From contig NZ_WHJH01000006.1 of NCBI RefSeq assembly GCF_011682145.1, forward strand, positions 1-64,000: a DNA stretch of 64,000 nucleotides. The letters are read 5' to 3'. The stretch comes from Massilia mucilaginosa. Its GTDB lineage: Bacteria > Pseudomonadota > Gammaproteobacteria > Burkholderiales > Burkholderiaceae_D. Each line of letters opens with the position of its first letter. Position 1 is the first letter of the stretch. Below, piece by piece: positions 55,598 to 64,000 of the stretch. Position numbers and translations under genes: made by a program. The notes under the pieces were generated by a model. The model ran no database searches. It was not told the origin of the DNA and worked only from the letters and a program-made list of their open reading frames with translations.

Positions 55598-58510
55598 GTG
55601 GGGTCCATGTGGTTCACCCTGTTCCACCATATGCGGATCGAGCGCGACGCCGCCCATCACGATGCGGTCCTCGGCAGCCAGGCGCTGGCGCGCGTGCTGT
55701 CGGAGCACGTCAGCCACATCCTGCGCCAGAGCGACCACGCGACCCAGCTGTTCAAGCTCAAGTTCGAGGAAACCGGCGGCGCCCTGCGCCTGGCCGAGTT
55801 CAGCCAGCGCAACGGCCTGCTCGACAGCGTGCTGCCGGCCAAGCTCAATCTGCCGATGGCCCTGGTCGCGAGCGACGGCACCCTGCGCGACAGCGCCAAT
55901 GGCTTCCATGCCGGCGCCGCCGCCGGCGCCGCGTGGTTCCAGGCGCTCGCGCGCGGCAGCGGCGAGGCACAGTTCTCGACCCCGTTGGTCGAGCCGCGCA
56001 GCGGCAAGTGGATGATCCAGATCGCGCGCCGCCTGAACGATGGCGCCGGCCGTTTCGCCGGCGCCATCGTGATCATGATCGACCCGCTGTACTTCGTCGA
56101 CGACTACGACCGCGTCAACGTCGACGATGAAGCGGCCCTGTTCCTGTGGGCGCACGAGGCCAAGCTGAGCATCGGACGGGTGGACGAACACCTGTTCGTG
56201 GGCGAACGCCTGGGTTTTCGCGCGCGCAGCAAGGGCTCGGACGAACTGGTGCCGACCACGCCGCCGGACCGCATCGCGCGCATCTACAGCTACAGCGACA
56301 TGGACCGCTACGCGCTGGTGGCGGTGGTCGGCGTCACCGAGCGCGCCGCGATGGAAAAATTCGAACGCCACCGCATCCGCTACCTGACGATGGCGCTGGC
56401 CGCGACCCTGGCGATCGTCTTGATCACGGCGCTGCTGATGCACCAGAGCGCGCGCCTGCGCGCCAGCATGCGCGCCGCGCGCGACGCCCAGGCCACCTCG
56501 CGCGCGGCGGCCGAGGGCAGTCTCGATGGCGTCATGTTCCTCAAGGCGCGCCGCGACGCCCAGGACGTGGTCGCCGATTTCACCGTCACCGACATCAACG
56601 ACAAGGGCGCGGCCCTGTTCGGCCACACCCGCGCGGCCATCATCGGACAAGGCATCCTGCCGCTGCTGCCGGTCGGGGTGGACCCGCCGTTCCTGGCGCG
56701 CTACGCGCGGGTGCTGGGCGAATCGCGCCCGCTGGAAGAAGAAGTCGAACTGCGCACGCCGGGCGAGCGAGCGCTCTGGATCCGGCACCAGATCGTGCCG
56801 CTGCCCGACGGCGTGGCGGTGAGCTGGCGCGACATCAGCGCGCGCAAGCTGGCCGAACTCGAAATCAGCGGCAACCGCGGCTTCTTGCAATCGCTGATCG
56901 AACACCTGCCGCTGCTCATTTACGTCAAGAGCGTGCGCCCGGCCAGCTTCGGCACCATGGTGGTGTGGAACAAGGCGGCCGAAGCGGCCACCGGCTACGC
57001 CGCCGAGGATGTCATCGGCAAGACCGACTGCACCGCCTTCGCGCCCGATTTCGCCCTGTGCAGCGTTGAAGAAGACCGCGCCATGCTGGCCAGTCCGGCG
57101 GTGGTCGACCTGCCGGAAAAGCCGCTGCGCCGGCCCGACGGCGAATTGCGCTACCTGCACACGGTGTCGGTGCCGCTGTTCGACAGCGCCGGCGCCATCG
57201 AGTACATCTTATGCATCGCCGAAGACGTCACGCGGCGCCATGAGCAGGACCAGAACCTGCGCAACAGCGAAGCGCAGCTGACCGCGATCACCAATGCCTC
57301 CCCGCTCGGCCTGATCCGCGCCGACCTGCGCGGCCACTGCACCTACGTCAACCGCATGTTCGAAACCATCACCGGCCTGACGCGCGCGCAGGCGCTGGGC
57401 AGCGGCTGGAAAGACGCGCTGCTGCCCGAAGAACGCGACAGCCTCGACACCATTTTCCTGCATCAGCGCAGGACCACCGAGCCGTTCAAGAAAGTGGTGC
57501 GCTGCCAGCATCCGGACGGCAGCGTGGTATGGGGCTCGCTCAAGGTAGCGGCGGTCCGCATCGGCGAACGCATCGAAGGTTTCGTGGGCACCATCGACGA
57601 CATCACCACCCTGCGCGAAGCCGAGATGGCGCTGCGCGAAAGCGAGGCGCGCCTGCGCACCATCGCCGACACCTTGCCGGCCATGGTGGCCTACATCGAC
57701 GCCAACCAGGTCTACCGCTTCCACAACCTGGCCTACGACCGCGAGTTCGGACGCGGCGGCACCCAGGTGCCCGGCATGACGGTGCGCCAGACCGTCGGCG
57801 AGAAACGCTTCGCCACGCTCGAACCGTACATCCTGCGCGCGCTGGGGGGCGAGACCCTGGTCTTCGAAGAACACGACGGCAGCGAAGGCAGCGAGCGCGC
57901 GCTGGAAGTGACCTACATTCCGCAACTGGGCGAGGACGGCGTGACGGTGGTCGGCTTTCACGTCATGCGCCAGGACATCACCTCGCAAAAGCGCGAGAAG
58001 AAGCGCCTGCTCAAGCTGGCCCAGGTCGACGCGCTGACCGGGCTGGCCAACCGCGCCGGCTTCCTGCTCAAACTCAGCGTGGCCATGCGCGAAAGCGCCG
58101 ACGACGGCCAGTTGATGGCGCTGATGTACATGGACATCGACCATTTCAAGCCGGTCAACGACACCCATGGCCACCATGTGGGCGACGCCCTGCTCAAGGC
58201 GTTTTCGGCGCGCCTGACGCAGACCCTGCGCGCCAGCGACACGGTGGCGCGCCTGGGCGGCGACGAATTCACCATCATCATGGAAAAGCTGGCGCGCCCG
58301 GAAGACGCGCAGGCGATCGCGGCCAAGATCGTCAGCGCGATGCAGGCGCCGTTCGAGCTGGGCATGGTGACGGTGTCGGTCTCGGCCAGCATCGGGCTGG
58401 CCTACTTCAGCGGAGGCACCCCGGATCCGGACGCGCTGCTGCAGCAGGCCGACATGCAGCTGTACCAGGCCAAGCAGGCCGGGCGCAACACCTGGCGCGC
58501 GGCGGCCTGA
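55598..58510 (+). CDS. Diguanylate cyclase with periplasmic sensor and PAS domains
   Basis: The frame gives 970 residues from GTG 55598. In frame upstream it continues RRLFRVLLLPCFALALVG, a basic tail and membrane helix needed for a normal protein, so translation may start at ATT 55517 (SD AGGGGG 6 nt before; 997 residues). Order: membrane segment, Cache-like periplasmic region, second membrane segment (MALAATLAIVLITALLM), then about four PAS domains and a GGDEF domain. The active-site motif RLGGDEF is intact and RASD five residues before it is an inhibitory I-site. It should make c-di-GMP with product feedback. Confidence 0.9.
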   Translation: MGSMWFTLFHHMRIERDAAHHDAVLGSQALARVLSEHVSHILRQSDHATQLFKLKFEETGGALRLAEFSQRNGLLDSVLPAKLNLPMALVASDGTLRDSANGFHAGAAAGAAWFQALARGSGEAQFSTPLVEPRSGKWMIQIARRLNDGAGRFAGAIVIMIDPLYFVDDYDRVNVDDEAALFLWAHEAKLSIGRVDEHLFVGERLGFRARSKGSDELVPTTPPDRIARIYSYSDMDRYALVAVVGVTERAAMEKFERHRIRYLTMALAATLAIVLITALLMHQSARLRASMRAARDAQATSRAAAEGSLDGVMFLKARRDAQDVVADFTVTDINDKGAALFGHTRAAIIGQGILPLLPVGVDPPFLARYARVLGESRPLEEEVELRTPGERALWIRHQIVPLPDGVAVSWRDISARKLAELEISGNRGFLQSLIEHLPLLIYVKSVRPASFGTMVVWNKAAEAATGYAAEDVIGKTDCTAFAPDFALCSVEEDRAMLASPAVVDLPEKPLRRPDGELRYLHTVSVPLFDSAGAIEYILCIAEDVTRRHEQDQNLRNSEAQLTAITNASPLGLIRADLRGHCTYVNRMFETITGLTRAQALGSGWKDALLPEERDSLDTIFLHQRRTTEPFKKVVRCQHPDGSVVWGSLKVAAVRIGERIEGFVGTIDDITTLREAEMALRESEARLRTIADTLPAMVAYIDANQVYRFHNLAYDREFGRGGTQVPGMTVRQTVGEKRFATLEPYILRALGGETLVFEEHDGSEGSERALEVTYIPQLGEDGVTVVGFHVMRQDITSQKREKKRLLKLAQVDALTGLANRAGFLLKLSVAMRESADDGQLMALMYMDIDHFKPVNDTHGHHVGDALLKAFSARLTQTLRASDTVARLGGDEFTIIMEKLARPEDAQAIAAKIVSAMQAPFELGMVTVSVSASIGLAYFSGGTPDPDALLQQADMQLYQAKQAGRNTWRAAA

Positions 58511-58626
58511 TTCTCGCCTGGCGCACCCTCGGAACGCCACTGTAGTTGTGACAATTCGAGAGCGTTGGCACGCCGCCGCGGCGCATACCCGGTGCTGGAG
58601 CGACATCAAGCCGGACGATCCCGTCT

Positions 58627-59697
58627 TCAAGGCCTTGATGCGGGTCGATTTTCAGCGGGCGGTATCGGACCGCGCCCGCCAGCCTGACCGTCGCTGCCGC
58701 TGCCGGCGCCCGGCTGGCGCTGCGCCGGCAGGCATCCGGCGTAGCCGGGCCATGGCCGCACGCAGCGCCAGGCCGGGGGCGCGGCCCTGGTGATGCCGCG
58801 CCGGTACAGCAGCTTGCCATGGAGGTCGTAAAACTCGGCGCTGAAACGGTTGCCGTCGATGCTGGCCCACAGGAAGCCGGGCGTGCGGTCGTAGGCGAAG
58901 TGCACCGGATTGGCATCGCGTCCGACCAGTTGCGTGGTTTTCGAGCCGGCCCCGGAGACGATGAATTCCGTGCCGCAGCGCGCCGCCGGCCATTGCAGGT
59001 TGTGGTCGTGGGCGCTGAGGACGATGTCGGCGTTGCCGCAGATGATGTCCTCGAACAGGCGCTTGAGGGGCGCGCCGTTGACGATATCCGGGCAAAGATT
59101 GCCGCAGCCTTCATAGTTGCCCGCATTGCCGTGTTGGCCGTTCGACAGGTAGGGATGGTGTCCGGCAACGATCTTCCATTTCGCCCCGGAAATAGCCAGC
59201 GCGTCGGCCAGCCAGGCGCGCTGCGTGTCGGTGTTGACGCCCTGCAGGTAGCCGGTGGTGTCGAGCGCAAACAGGGCCACCTCGTCTTTCTGGACGTGAT
59301 AGAACGGGTGCGGCATTTTCCAGCGCGCCGAGCGCCAGGTGTAGGCGATCTGGAACTGCGGCTTCCAGTAATCCAGGGGCGGATCGCCGTAGTCGTGGTT
59401 GCCCAGCATGGCATAGAACGGCAGGTCGAGGCCGGCGTAAGGCAATTCGAATTTTTGCCGGAACTGGGGATCGTCCGGGCTGGTGATGCCTTGGCCGCAG
59501 AAATTATCGCCCAAATAGATCACGAAATCGCAGCCCTTGCGCGCGCACAAGGCCGCCATGGCCTTGCCGTTCGCGTACTGGGCGCGATTGCCTTCGCCGG
59601 CGTCGCCCAGGGCCAGGAAGCGCACCGCGGCAGTGGCCGGCAGGGCCAGCGCGGCGCACAGCAGCGCGCAGATCCAAGGTCTTAGTCGAGCAAGCAT
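58627..59697 (-). CDS. Metallophosphoesterase, purple acid phosphatase-like
   Basis: The ATG at 59697 gives 356 residues with a signal peptide (ICALLCAALALPATA). It has the metal-site motifs LGDAGEG, YLGDNF, AMLGNHDYGD, VAGHHPYLSNG and LSAHDHNLQW of the tartrate-resistant acid phosphatase group. A phosphomonoesterase role in the periplasm is likely. The last 45 residues (CVRPWPGYAGCLPAQRQ...PPAENRPASRP) are low complexity and may come from a frameshift near the end. Confidence 0.85.
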   Translation of the reverse strand: MLARLRPWICALLCAALALPATAAVRFLALGDAGEGNRAQYANGKAMAALCARKGCDFVIYLGDNFCGQGITSPDDPQFRQKFELPYAGLDLPFYAMLGNHDYGDPPLDYWKPQFQIAYTWRSARWKMPHPFYHVQKDEVALFALDTTGYLQGVNTDTQRAWLADALAISGAKWKIVAGHHPYLSNGQHGNAGNYEGCGNLCPDIVNGAPLKRLFEDIICGNADIVLSAHDHNLQWPAARCGTEFIVSGAGSKTTQLVGRDANPVHFAYDRTPGFLWASIDGNRFSAEFYDLHGKLLYRRGITRAAPPAWRCVRPWPGYAGCLPAQRQPGAGSGSDGQAGGRGPIPPAENRPASRP

Positions 59698-60020
59698 GGC
59701 GGGGCCTCCCGGTTGAGCGTCCGGTTTGACTGTAGCAGCAGCGTCAGGATGGCTGCTGAGCGGGCACAAGGCCAGAATTGTCGCCAGCGCATTTGTTGGC
59801 GGTGATTGAGCAAGCGGGCGTTGCGGGGCATCGTGGCGGAAAAGGCGCGAGGATGGCCCGGGGGCGGGAACTCGGACGATGCGCGCATGTCCAACTTCTG
59901 TCGCAGGCAGTTGGCTGGCGTTTTTGCAGGCCGACGCTGCGGGAACGGCAGGCGCGCGGGGGCATTCCGGCCCAATTGCGCCAGACCGATATGGCATGCA
60001 TGAACAATGGGGAGCAACGC
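59698..60020. other. Non-coding gap upstream of the toxin-antitoxin-like pair
   Basis: A 323-bp gap between divergent genes. No RNA gene or convincing frame is seen. Reading frames that extend the next gene upstream lack a good start, and the ribosome-binding site GGGAG sits just before 60021. Confidence 0.45.
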
Positions 60021-60548
60021 ATGAGCCCATCCAATGAAAACAGTGGCGCTACCGCGTGGAGCACGGAACGTTCATCGCCCGCAGGCACGGCACCGGAGCA
60101 AAGCCGGGATCAGGCCGCAGTCACAGGTCCGGCGCCATCTTACTCGACGCATGTCCATCTGAACTATGTAGCGACCTTGCATGAAACGGGCAACCGTGGT
60201 GAAGACAGAAAAGTCCATCAGATCCGCTATTCCTACGGTTCCGAAATGAGAACGAGCAGTTCCGACCCGCAGTCGCACATGTTGATTACGTGCAAAATCG
60301 ACGTCAAGGGTGACGCTGATGAGGTGCGCGTTGACATCGACGCAAGCGCTTCGGAAGCCGAGCCAGTGGCGTCGCCCGATACGCCTCATCGGCCAGGGGA
60401 CACGGAATCGGCTGAAGATGCCTTGAAAACCGTGCGTGAACAGCGCTCGGCAGCGCTCAAGGAAATGTTCGGCGCCTGGAAAGATCGAGACGACACCCCC
60501 AAAGACGGTCTTCAATATCAAATCGAGTCGAGGGCTGAATGGCCTTAG
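60021..60548 (+). CDS. Antitoxin-like protein with atypical N-terminal domain
   Basis: A 175-residue acidic protein; GGGAG lies 6 nt before the ATG. The C-terminal end (ALKEMFGAWKDRDDTPKDGLQYQIESRAEW) matches the toxin-binding tail seen in VapB-type antitoxins (A-x-F-G-x-W-K-D-R-D-D). The N-terminal part is not a ribbon-helix-helix or AbrB domain; it is a beta-rich stretch (HVHLNYVATLHETGNRG, HQIRYSYGSEM, HMLITCKIDVKGDADEVRVDIDAS) that I do not recognise. It overlaps the PIN toxin by 10 bp, the usual antitoxin-then-toxin order. Confidence 0.5.
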   Translation: MSPSNENSGATAWSTERSSPAGTAPEQSRDQAAVTGPAPSYSTHVHLNYVATLHETGNRGEDRKVHQIRYSYGSEMRTSSSDPQSHMLITCKIDVKGDADEVRVDIDASASEAEPVASPDTPHRPGDTESAEDALKTVREQRSAALKEMFGAWKDRDDTPKDGLQYQIESRAEWP

Positions 60549-60975
60549 TCTTGTTCGATACAAATATCGTCATCGACGCTTTGAATGGCACTGCTCAAGC
60601 CAGTCAAGAGCTGGAGTATTACGCCAATCCAGCCATCAGTACGGTCACGTGGATGGAGCTGATTGCGGGAGCTTCACTCTCGGAGCAGCCTCGCGCACGG
60701 GCTTTTCTGATCAAGCTGGGATTTGAAGTCATCCAGACCAATGAAGCGATCATGCATGAGGCCGCGGCGCTCCGCAGCGCAGCGCAAGTATGCTCAGGCC
60801 GCCGAAAATTCCATTGCTGGACGCGATCATCAAGGCCAGCGCAGCTGTAACGGGACGGCTGATCATCACCCGAAACAAAAAGGACTTTGTCGGCCAGAAT
60901 ATCCGTGTTCCCTATGAACTGGAAACACAAACGATCATAAAAGTAATCAACGTTATGCCGCCGCCTCCGCCATGA
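60539..60975 (+). pseudogene. PIN-domain toxin (VapC-like), frameshifted
   Basis: The first frame reads ALVLFDTNIVIDALNG, STVTWMELIAG and NEAIMHEAAALR, the acidic motifs of a VapC PIN ribonuclease, to about 60785. The second half (IPLLDAIIKASAAVTGRLIITRNKKDFVG, with its two Asp-containing motifs) is in another frame from about 60790. A single-base change near 60780-60800 separates them. Either the gene is broken or the sequence has an error there. A complete protein would have about 140 residues. Codon use is less GC-rich than around it, suggesting transfer. Confidence 0.7.
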
Positions 60976-61146
60976 CGCGTTGGTGAAACGCCTACGAAGA
61001 AGTCAAGCAGATGGCAGCGGGGTAATACGCTACGTCAACGGCGTAGCGCCCGTCGGCTACGCAAATCCTCCCGCTGAGTAGTTCACCTACCGGCAGTCGT
61101 TCCGCGCTAACGTTTCTGCGCTGAACGGGCTACGTCGGCGTGGCCT

Positions 61147-61449
61147 TCATGCCGTGTTGCCCAGCTCGCTCACCGAAGCGGGCGCCACGACTTGCCGCAC
61201 GAACCAGTCGCGCTGCTCCAGGTCGCAACCCTGCTCACGCAACAAGGCGACGATGGCGCTCTGCCCGCTGCGGACCGCCTCGAACAAGGGCAGGCGGGAC
61301 CCATCGTCGAGATGATCCGGGGCGACGACGTCGGCGAAACGGCTGGCGCCGGCTTGCTTGCACTCATCGACGATGGCCGCGACGGCCGCTGCATCGCCGG
61401 CCGCGATGGCGGTTTTGAGTTGTTCACGCAGAAACAAAGGAGTGTGCAT
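61147..61449 (-). CDS. Ankyrin-like small protein
   Basis: Taking the ATG at 61449, 100 residues. The sequence LREQLKTAIAAGDAAAVAAIVDECKQAGAS and SRLPLFEAVRSGQSAIVALLREQGCDLEQRDWF has two helix pairs with ankyrin-like spacing. Proteins this short often mediate binding. The neighbours (toxin remnant and sbcD) give no clue. The gap 60976-61146 holds only short GCTACG-type repeats. Confidence 0.5.
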   Translation of the reverse strand: MHTPLFLREQLKTAIAAGDAAAVAAIVDECKQAGASRFADVVAPDHLDDGSRLPLFEAVRSGQSAIVALLREQGCDLEQRDWFVRQVVAPASVSELGNTA

Positions 61450-61638
61450 GCGGCGCGCCTGTCGAATGAAGTGGAATGTTGTTGGTTGTGCCAAAAGGCA
61501 AATTTACTTTCCAGATTATCAGGAAAGCGGCGTGCACCGTGCCGGCGAACGCCGAGTTGGCCGCCGCCTGCGCCGGCAGCGCTCGTGCGCTGCCAACTTG
61601 CGCTATATTGAGCGCCTCTCTCTCGCTTCAACCATCCT

Positions 61639-62910
61639 ATGCGCCTGCTGCACACGTCCGACTGGCATCTCGGCCAGACTCTCCACAATCACGACCGCAC
61701 CTACGAGCACCAGTGTTTTCTCGACTGGCTGCTCGACATCATCGTGCTGGAGCGCCCCGACGCGCTGCTGGTCGCCGGAGACGTGTTCGACACGGCCAAT
61801 CCTTCCGCCGCCTCGCAAAAGCAGCTGTACCGCTTTTTGCAGCAGGCCCGCACGCGCGCGCCATCGCTCGACATCGTCATCATCGCCGGCAACCACGATT
61901 CGCCGGGCCGCCTGGAAGCGCCCGCGCCGCTGCTCGAAGCCTACGGCACCGCCGTGGTCGGCCACGTGGCGCGCCGGCGCGATGGCGAGATCGACCTCGA
62001 ACGCCTGATCGTGCCGCTGCACGACGCGACCGGCGCGGTGGCCGCGTGGTGCATCGCCGTTCCCTTCCTGCGCCCGGGCGACGTGCCGCGCCTGCCCGCG
62101 CTTGACGCGGCCGCGCAAGGACCGGAAGCACCGCCGCCGGACCCCTACCTGAACGGCATCGCCCTGCTCTACCAGCAGGTGTTCGCGCTGGCCAAAGCGC
62201 GCTGCGAAAACGGCCAGGTGGTGGTCGCCATGGGCCACTGCCACATGGTCGACGGCCAGGCCTCGCTCGACTCCGAGCGCCGCATCGTCATCGGCGGCAC
62301 CGAGGCGCTGCCGGCGGCGATCTTCGACCCGGCCATCGCCTACGCCGCGCTGGGCCACCTGCACCTGGCGCAGCGCGTCGGCCAGAAGGAGCAGGTGCGC
62401 TACAGCGGCAGTCCGCTGCCGCTGTCGTTTTCCGAGGTCGCCTACCGGCACCAGATCCTGCGCATCGACCTGGCTGACGGCGCGCTCGACGTCGAAGCGC
62501 TGCCGGTGCCGCGCGCGGTCGACCTGCTGCGCGTGCCGTCGCAACCGGCGCCGCTGGAAGAAGCCCTGGCCGCACTCGCGGCGCTCGACCTGGAAGACTT
62601 GCCGCTGCCGGCCCAGCCCTTCCTGGAAGTGCGGGTGCTGCTGGACGCGCCCGAACCGGGCCTGCGCGGCCGGGTCGAAGCGGCCATCGCCGGTAAACCG
62701 GTGCGCCTGGCGAAGATCGAACCGACCCGCAAGCACACTGGCGCGGGCGAAGCGGGCACGGTGCTCTCGCTCGAACAACTGGCGCAAATCCAGCCGGACG
62801 ATATTTTCCGCCGCCTGTACCGCCAGAAGTTCGGCGACGAGGCGCCGCCCGACCAGCTCAGCGCCTTTGCGGAACTGATGCTGCCCGGCGCGCTCGGGGA
62901 CGACGCATGA
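61639..62910 (+). CDS. sbcD: Exonuclease SbcCD subunit D
   Basis: SbcD is the Mre11-type nuclease of SbcCD, which cuts hairpins and DNA ends blocked by protein. The 423-residue protein has the phosphodiesterase motifs LHTSDWHLGQTL, LLVAGDVFDTANPS, IIAGNHDSPGRLEA, MGHCHMVDG and ALGHLHLAQ. Its stop codon overlaps the sbcC start (ATGA). Confidence 0.95.
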   Translation: MRLLHTSDWHLGQTLHNHDRTYEHQCFLDWLLDIIVLERPDALLVAGDVFDTANPSAASQKQLYRFLQQARTRAPSLDIVIIAGNHDSPGRLEAPAPLLEAYGTAVVGHVARRRDGEIDLERLIVPLHDATGAVAAWCIAVPFLRPGDVPRLPALDAAAQGPEAPPPDPYLNGIALLYQQVFALAKARCENGQVVVAMGHCHMVDGQASLDSERRIVIGGTEALPAAIFDPAIAYAALGHLHLAQRVGQKEQVRYSGSPLPLSFSEVAYRHQILRIDLADGALDVEALPVPRAVDLLRVPSQPAPLEEALAALAALDLEDLPLPAQPFLEVRVLLDAPEPGLRGRVEAAIAGKPVRLAKIEPTRKHTGAGEAGTVLSLEQLAQIQPDDIFRRLYRQKFGDEAPPDQLSAFAELMLPGALGDDA

Positions 62911-64000
62911 AGATCCTCAAGATCAGCGGCAGGAACCTCGCTTCGCTGGCCGGCGAATTTTGCGTCGACTTCGAACAGGAGCCGCTCGCCGCGGCCGGCC
63001 TGTTCGCCATCAGCGGCCCCACCGGCGCCGGCAAGAGCACCCTGCTCGACGCCCTGTGCCTGGCCTTGTACAACGCCACGCCACGGCTGCTCAAGATCGT
63101 CCGCAACGGCAGCGTGCTCCCCGATGTGGGCCAGGACACCGTGTCGGCCCACGATCCGCGCACCTTGCTCCGGCGTGGCGCGGGCGAGGCGAATGCCGAA
63201 GTCGACTTCGTCGGCAACGACCAACTGCGCTACCGCGCGCGCTGGAGCGTGCGGCGCTCGCGCGGCAAGGCTGGCGGCGCCCTGCAACCGTCCTCAATGA
63301 GCTTGCACAAGCTGCCGGACCTGATTCCACTCGGTGGCACCAAAACCGAGGTCCTCGACGAGATCGTGAAGTGCATCGGGCTCTCGTTCGACCAGTTCAC
63401 GCGCGCCGTGCTGCTGGCGCAGAACGAGTTTTCAGCCTTCCTGAAAACCGAAGACAACGACCGTGGCGAACTGCTTGAAACGCTCACCGGAAGCGCCATC
63501 TACACCGCCATTTCGAAGCGCGCCTTCGAGCGTTTCAGAAAAGAGCAAGACGAATTGAAACGCCTGTGCGCGCGCCTTGCCGACCAGGCCCCGCTGCCGG
63601 CCGAGGCCCGCGCCGAGATCGACGAACGCAGCGGCGCCGCCGACACCGCCCTGGCGGCGCTGGACCAGCGCAAGGCCCTGCTCGAGCATCAGCTGCGCTG
63701 GCACCAGGAGCGCGCGCGCCTGCGCCGCAACGAACTGCTGGCCGAGGAAACCCTGGCCAGCGCGCGCGCCGAGTCGCAGCAAGCCGAAGCGCGCCGCCGC
63801 CACCTCGCCACCCTGGACGCGCTGCAACCGGCGCGCGCGCTGCTGGCCGAACAGGCCCGGCTCGACGCCGACATCGCCGCCCTCGATCAAGCGCTGGCCG
63901 CCAGCGGCGACGAACTGCAGCGCGCCCAGGACATGCGGCAAAGCGCAACCCTCGCCCTGGCCGACGCCAGCGCCGCCTTGCACGACAAGGAACAGGCCCT
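62907..64000 (+). CDS. sbcC: Exonuclease SbcCD subunit C, N-terminal part
   Basis: Cut by the window edge after about 364 residues; open throughout. It is the Rad50-type ATPase partner of SbcD. It has SGRNLASLAGEFCVDF, the Walker A GPTGAGKSTLLDALCLALYN, the Q-loop LAQNEFSAFLK and then a long charged coiled coil (from about residue 210). The signature and Walker B motifs lie outside the window. Confidence 0.94.
   Translation, partial: MKILKISGRNLASLAGEFCVDFEQEPLAAAGLFAISGPTGAGKSTLLDALCLALYNATPRLLKIVRNGSVLPDVGQDTVSAHDPRTLLRRGAGEANAEVDFVGNDQLRYRARWSVRRSRGKAGGALQPSSMSLHKLPDLIPLGGTKTEVLDEIVKCIGLSFDQFTRAVLLAQNEFSAFLKTEDNDRGELLETLTGSAIYTAISKRAFERFRKEQDELKRLCARLADQAPLPAEARAEIDERSGAADTALAALDQRKALLEHQLRWHQERARLRRNELLAEETLASARAESQQAEARRRHLATLDALQPARALLAEQARLDADIAALDQALAASGDELQRAQDMRQSATLALADASAALHDKEQA

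Noticed and set aside
58627-60030. Phosphatase start at 60030 (467 residues)
   Set aside because: The signal peptide begins at the ATG at 59697; the upstream part is unlike any secreted protein and lacks a start signal.

Overview
The window looks like chromosome from a betaproteobacterium of the Oxalobacteraceae (Massilia/Duganella/Janthinobacterium type). This is inferred from the GC-rich codon use, the block rpoE-rseA-mucD-glutaredoxin-lepA-lepB-DUF4845-rnc-era-recO-pdxJ-acpS, the yceD-rpmF-plsX-fabHDG-acpP-fabF block, a PEP-CTERM protein and many PAS/GGDEF, EAL/HDOD and Cache/HAMP signalling proteins. No rRNA and no CRISPR array is visible.

Layout. 1-1100: the edge of a genomic island. 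An IS66-type element (end at about 410) interrupts a tyrosine-recombinase gene that lies directly downstream of a tRNA-Cys gene. 1147-1844: a tRNA operon (four near-identical tRNA-Gly(GCC) genes, then tRNA-Cys) with a near-consensus promoter, downstream of uvrC-pgsA as in many proteobacteria. 1868-22423: a long minus-strand core: DNA repair and lipid genes (uvrC, pgsA), acpS-pdxJ-recO-era-rnc-DUF4845-lepB-lepA, then the envelope-stress operon rpoE-rseA-mucD-glutaredoxin with a sigma-E-type autopromoter, then the fatty-acid synthesis cluster. 22604-28544: maf, a tetrapyrrole-methylase-fold methyltransferase, an EAL-HDOD protein, rlmJ with an unusual tail, and isocitrate lyase.

28890-32358 is the most interesting part. 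Two tandem paralogous membrane sensors (Cache plus HAMP, no output domain) are each preceded by a homologous leader of about 320 nt. Each leader carries two hairpins whose base pairs change in a compatible way, and ends in a 21-codon upstream ORF that overlaps the sensor start codon as ATGA. A small two-domain cytoplasmic protein follows.

32481-45049: accessory genes (rraA-like, an acyltransferase-like protein next to a 163-bp palindromic element, an MFS/AraC pair, a membrane-anchored beta-propeller, a questin-oxidase-like protein, a large-subunit catalase), a membrane protein in which a long helical stalk of 13-residue repeats joins a transmembrane anchor to a response-regulator receiver domain, and a PEP-CTERM zinc metalloprotease. 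45087-58510: clpB with a heat-shock promoter, an M1 aminopeptidase, yiaA-like, crcB, moaE, a DUF349 protein, a hemerythrin-like protein and a four-PAS diguanylate cyclase that may use a non-standard start codon. 58627-64000: a purple-acid-phosphatase-like enzyme, a toxin-antitoxin-like pair whose PIN toxin is frameshifted and whose partner has an atypical N-terminus, an ankyrin-like protein, and sbcD with the start of sbcC.
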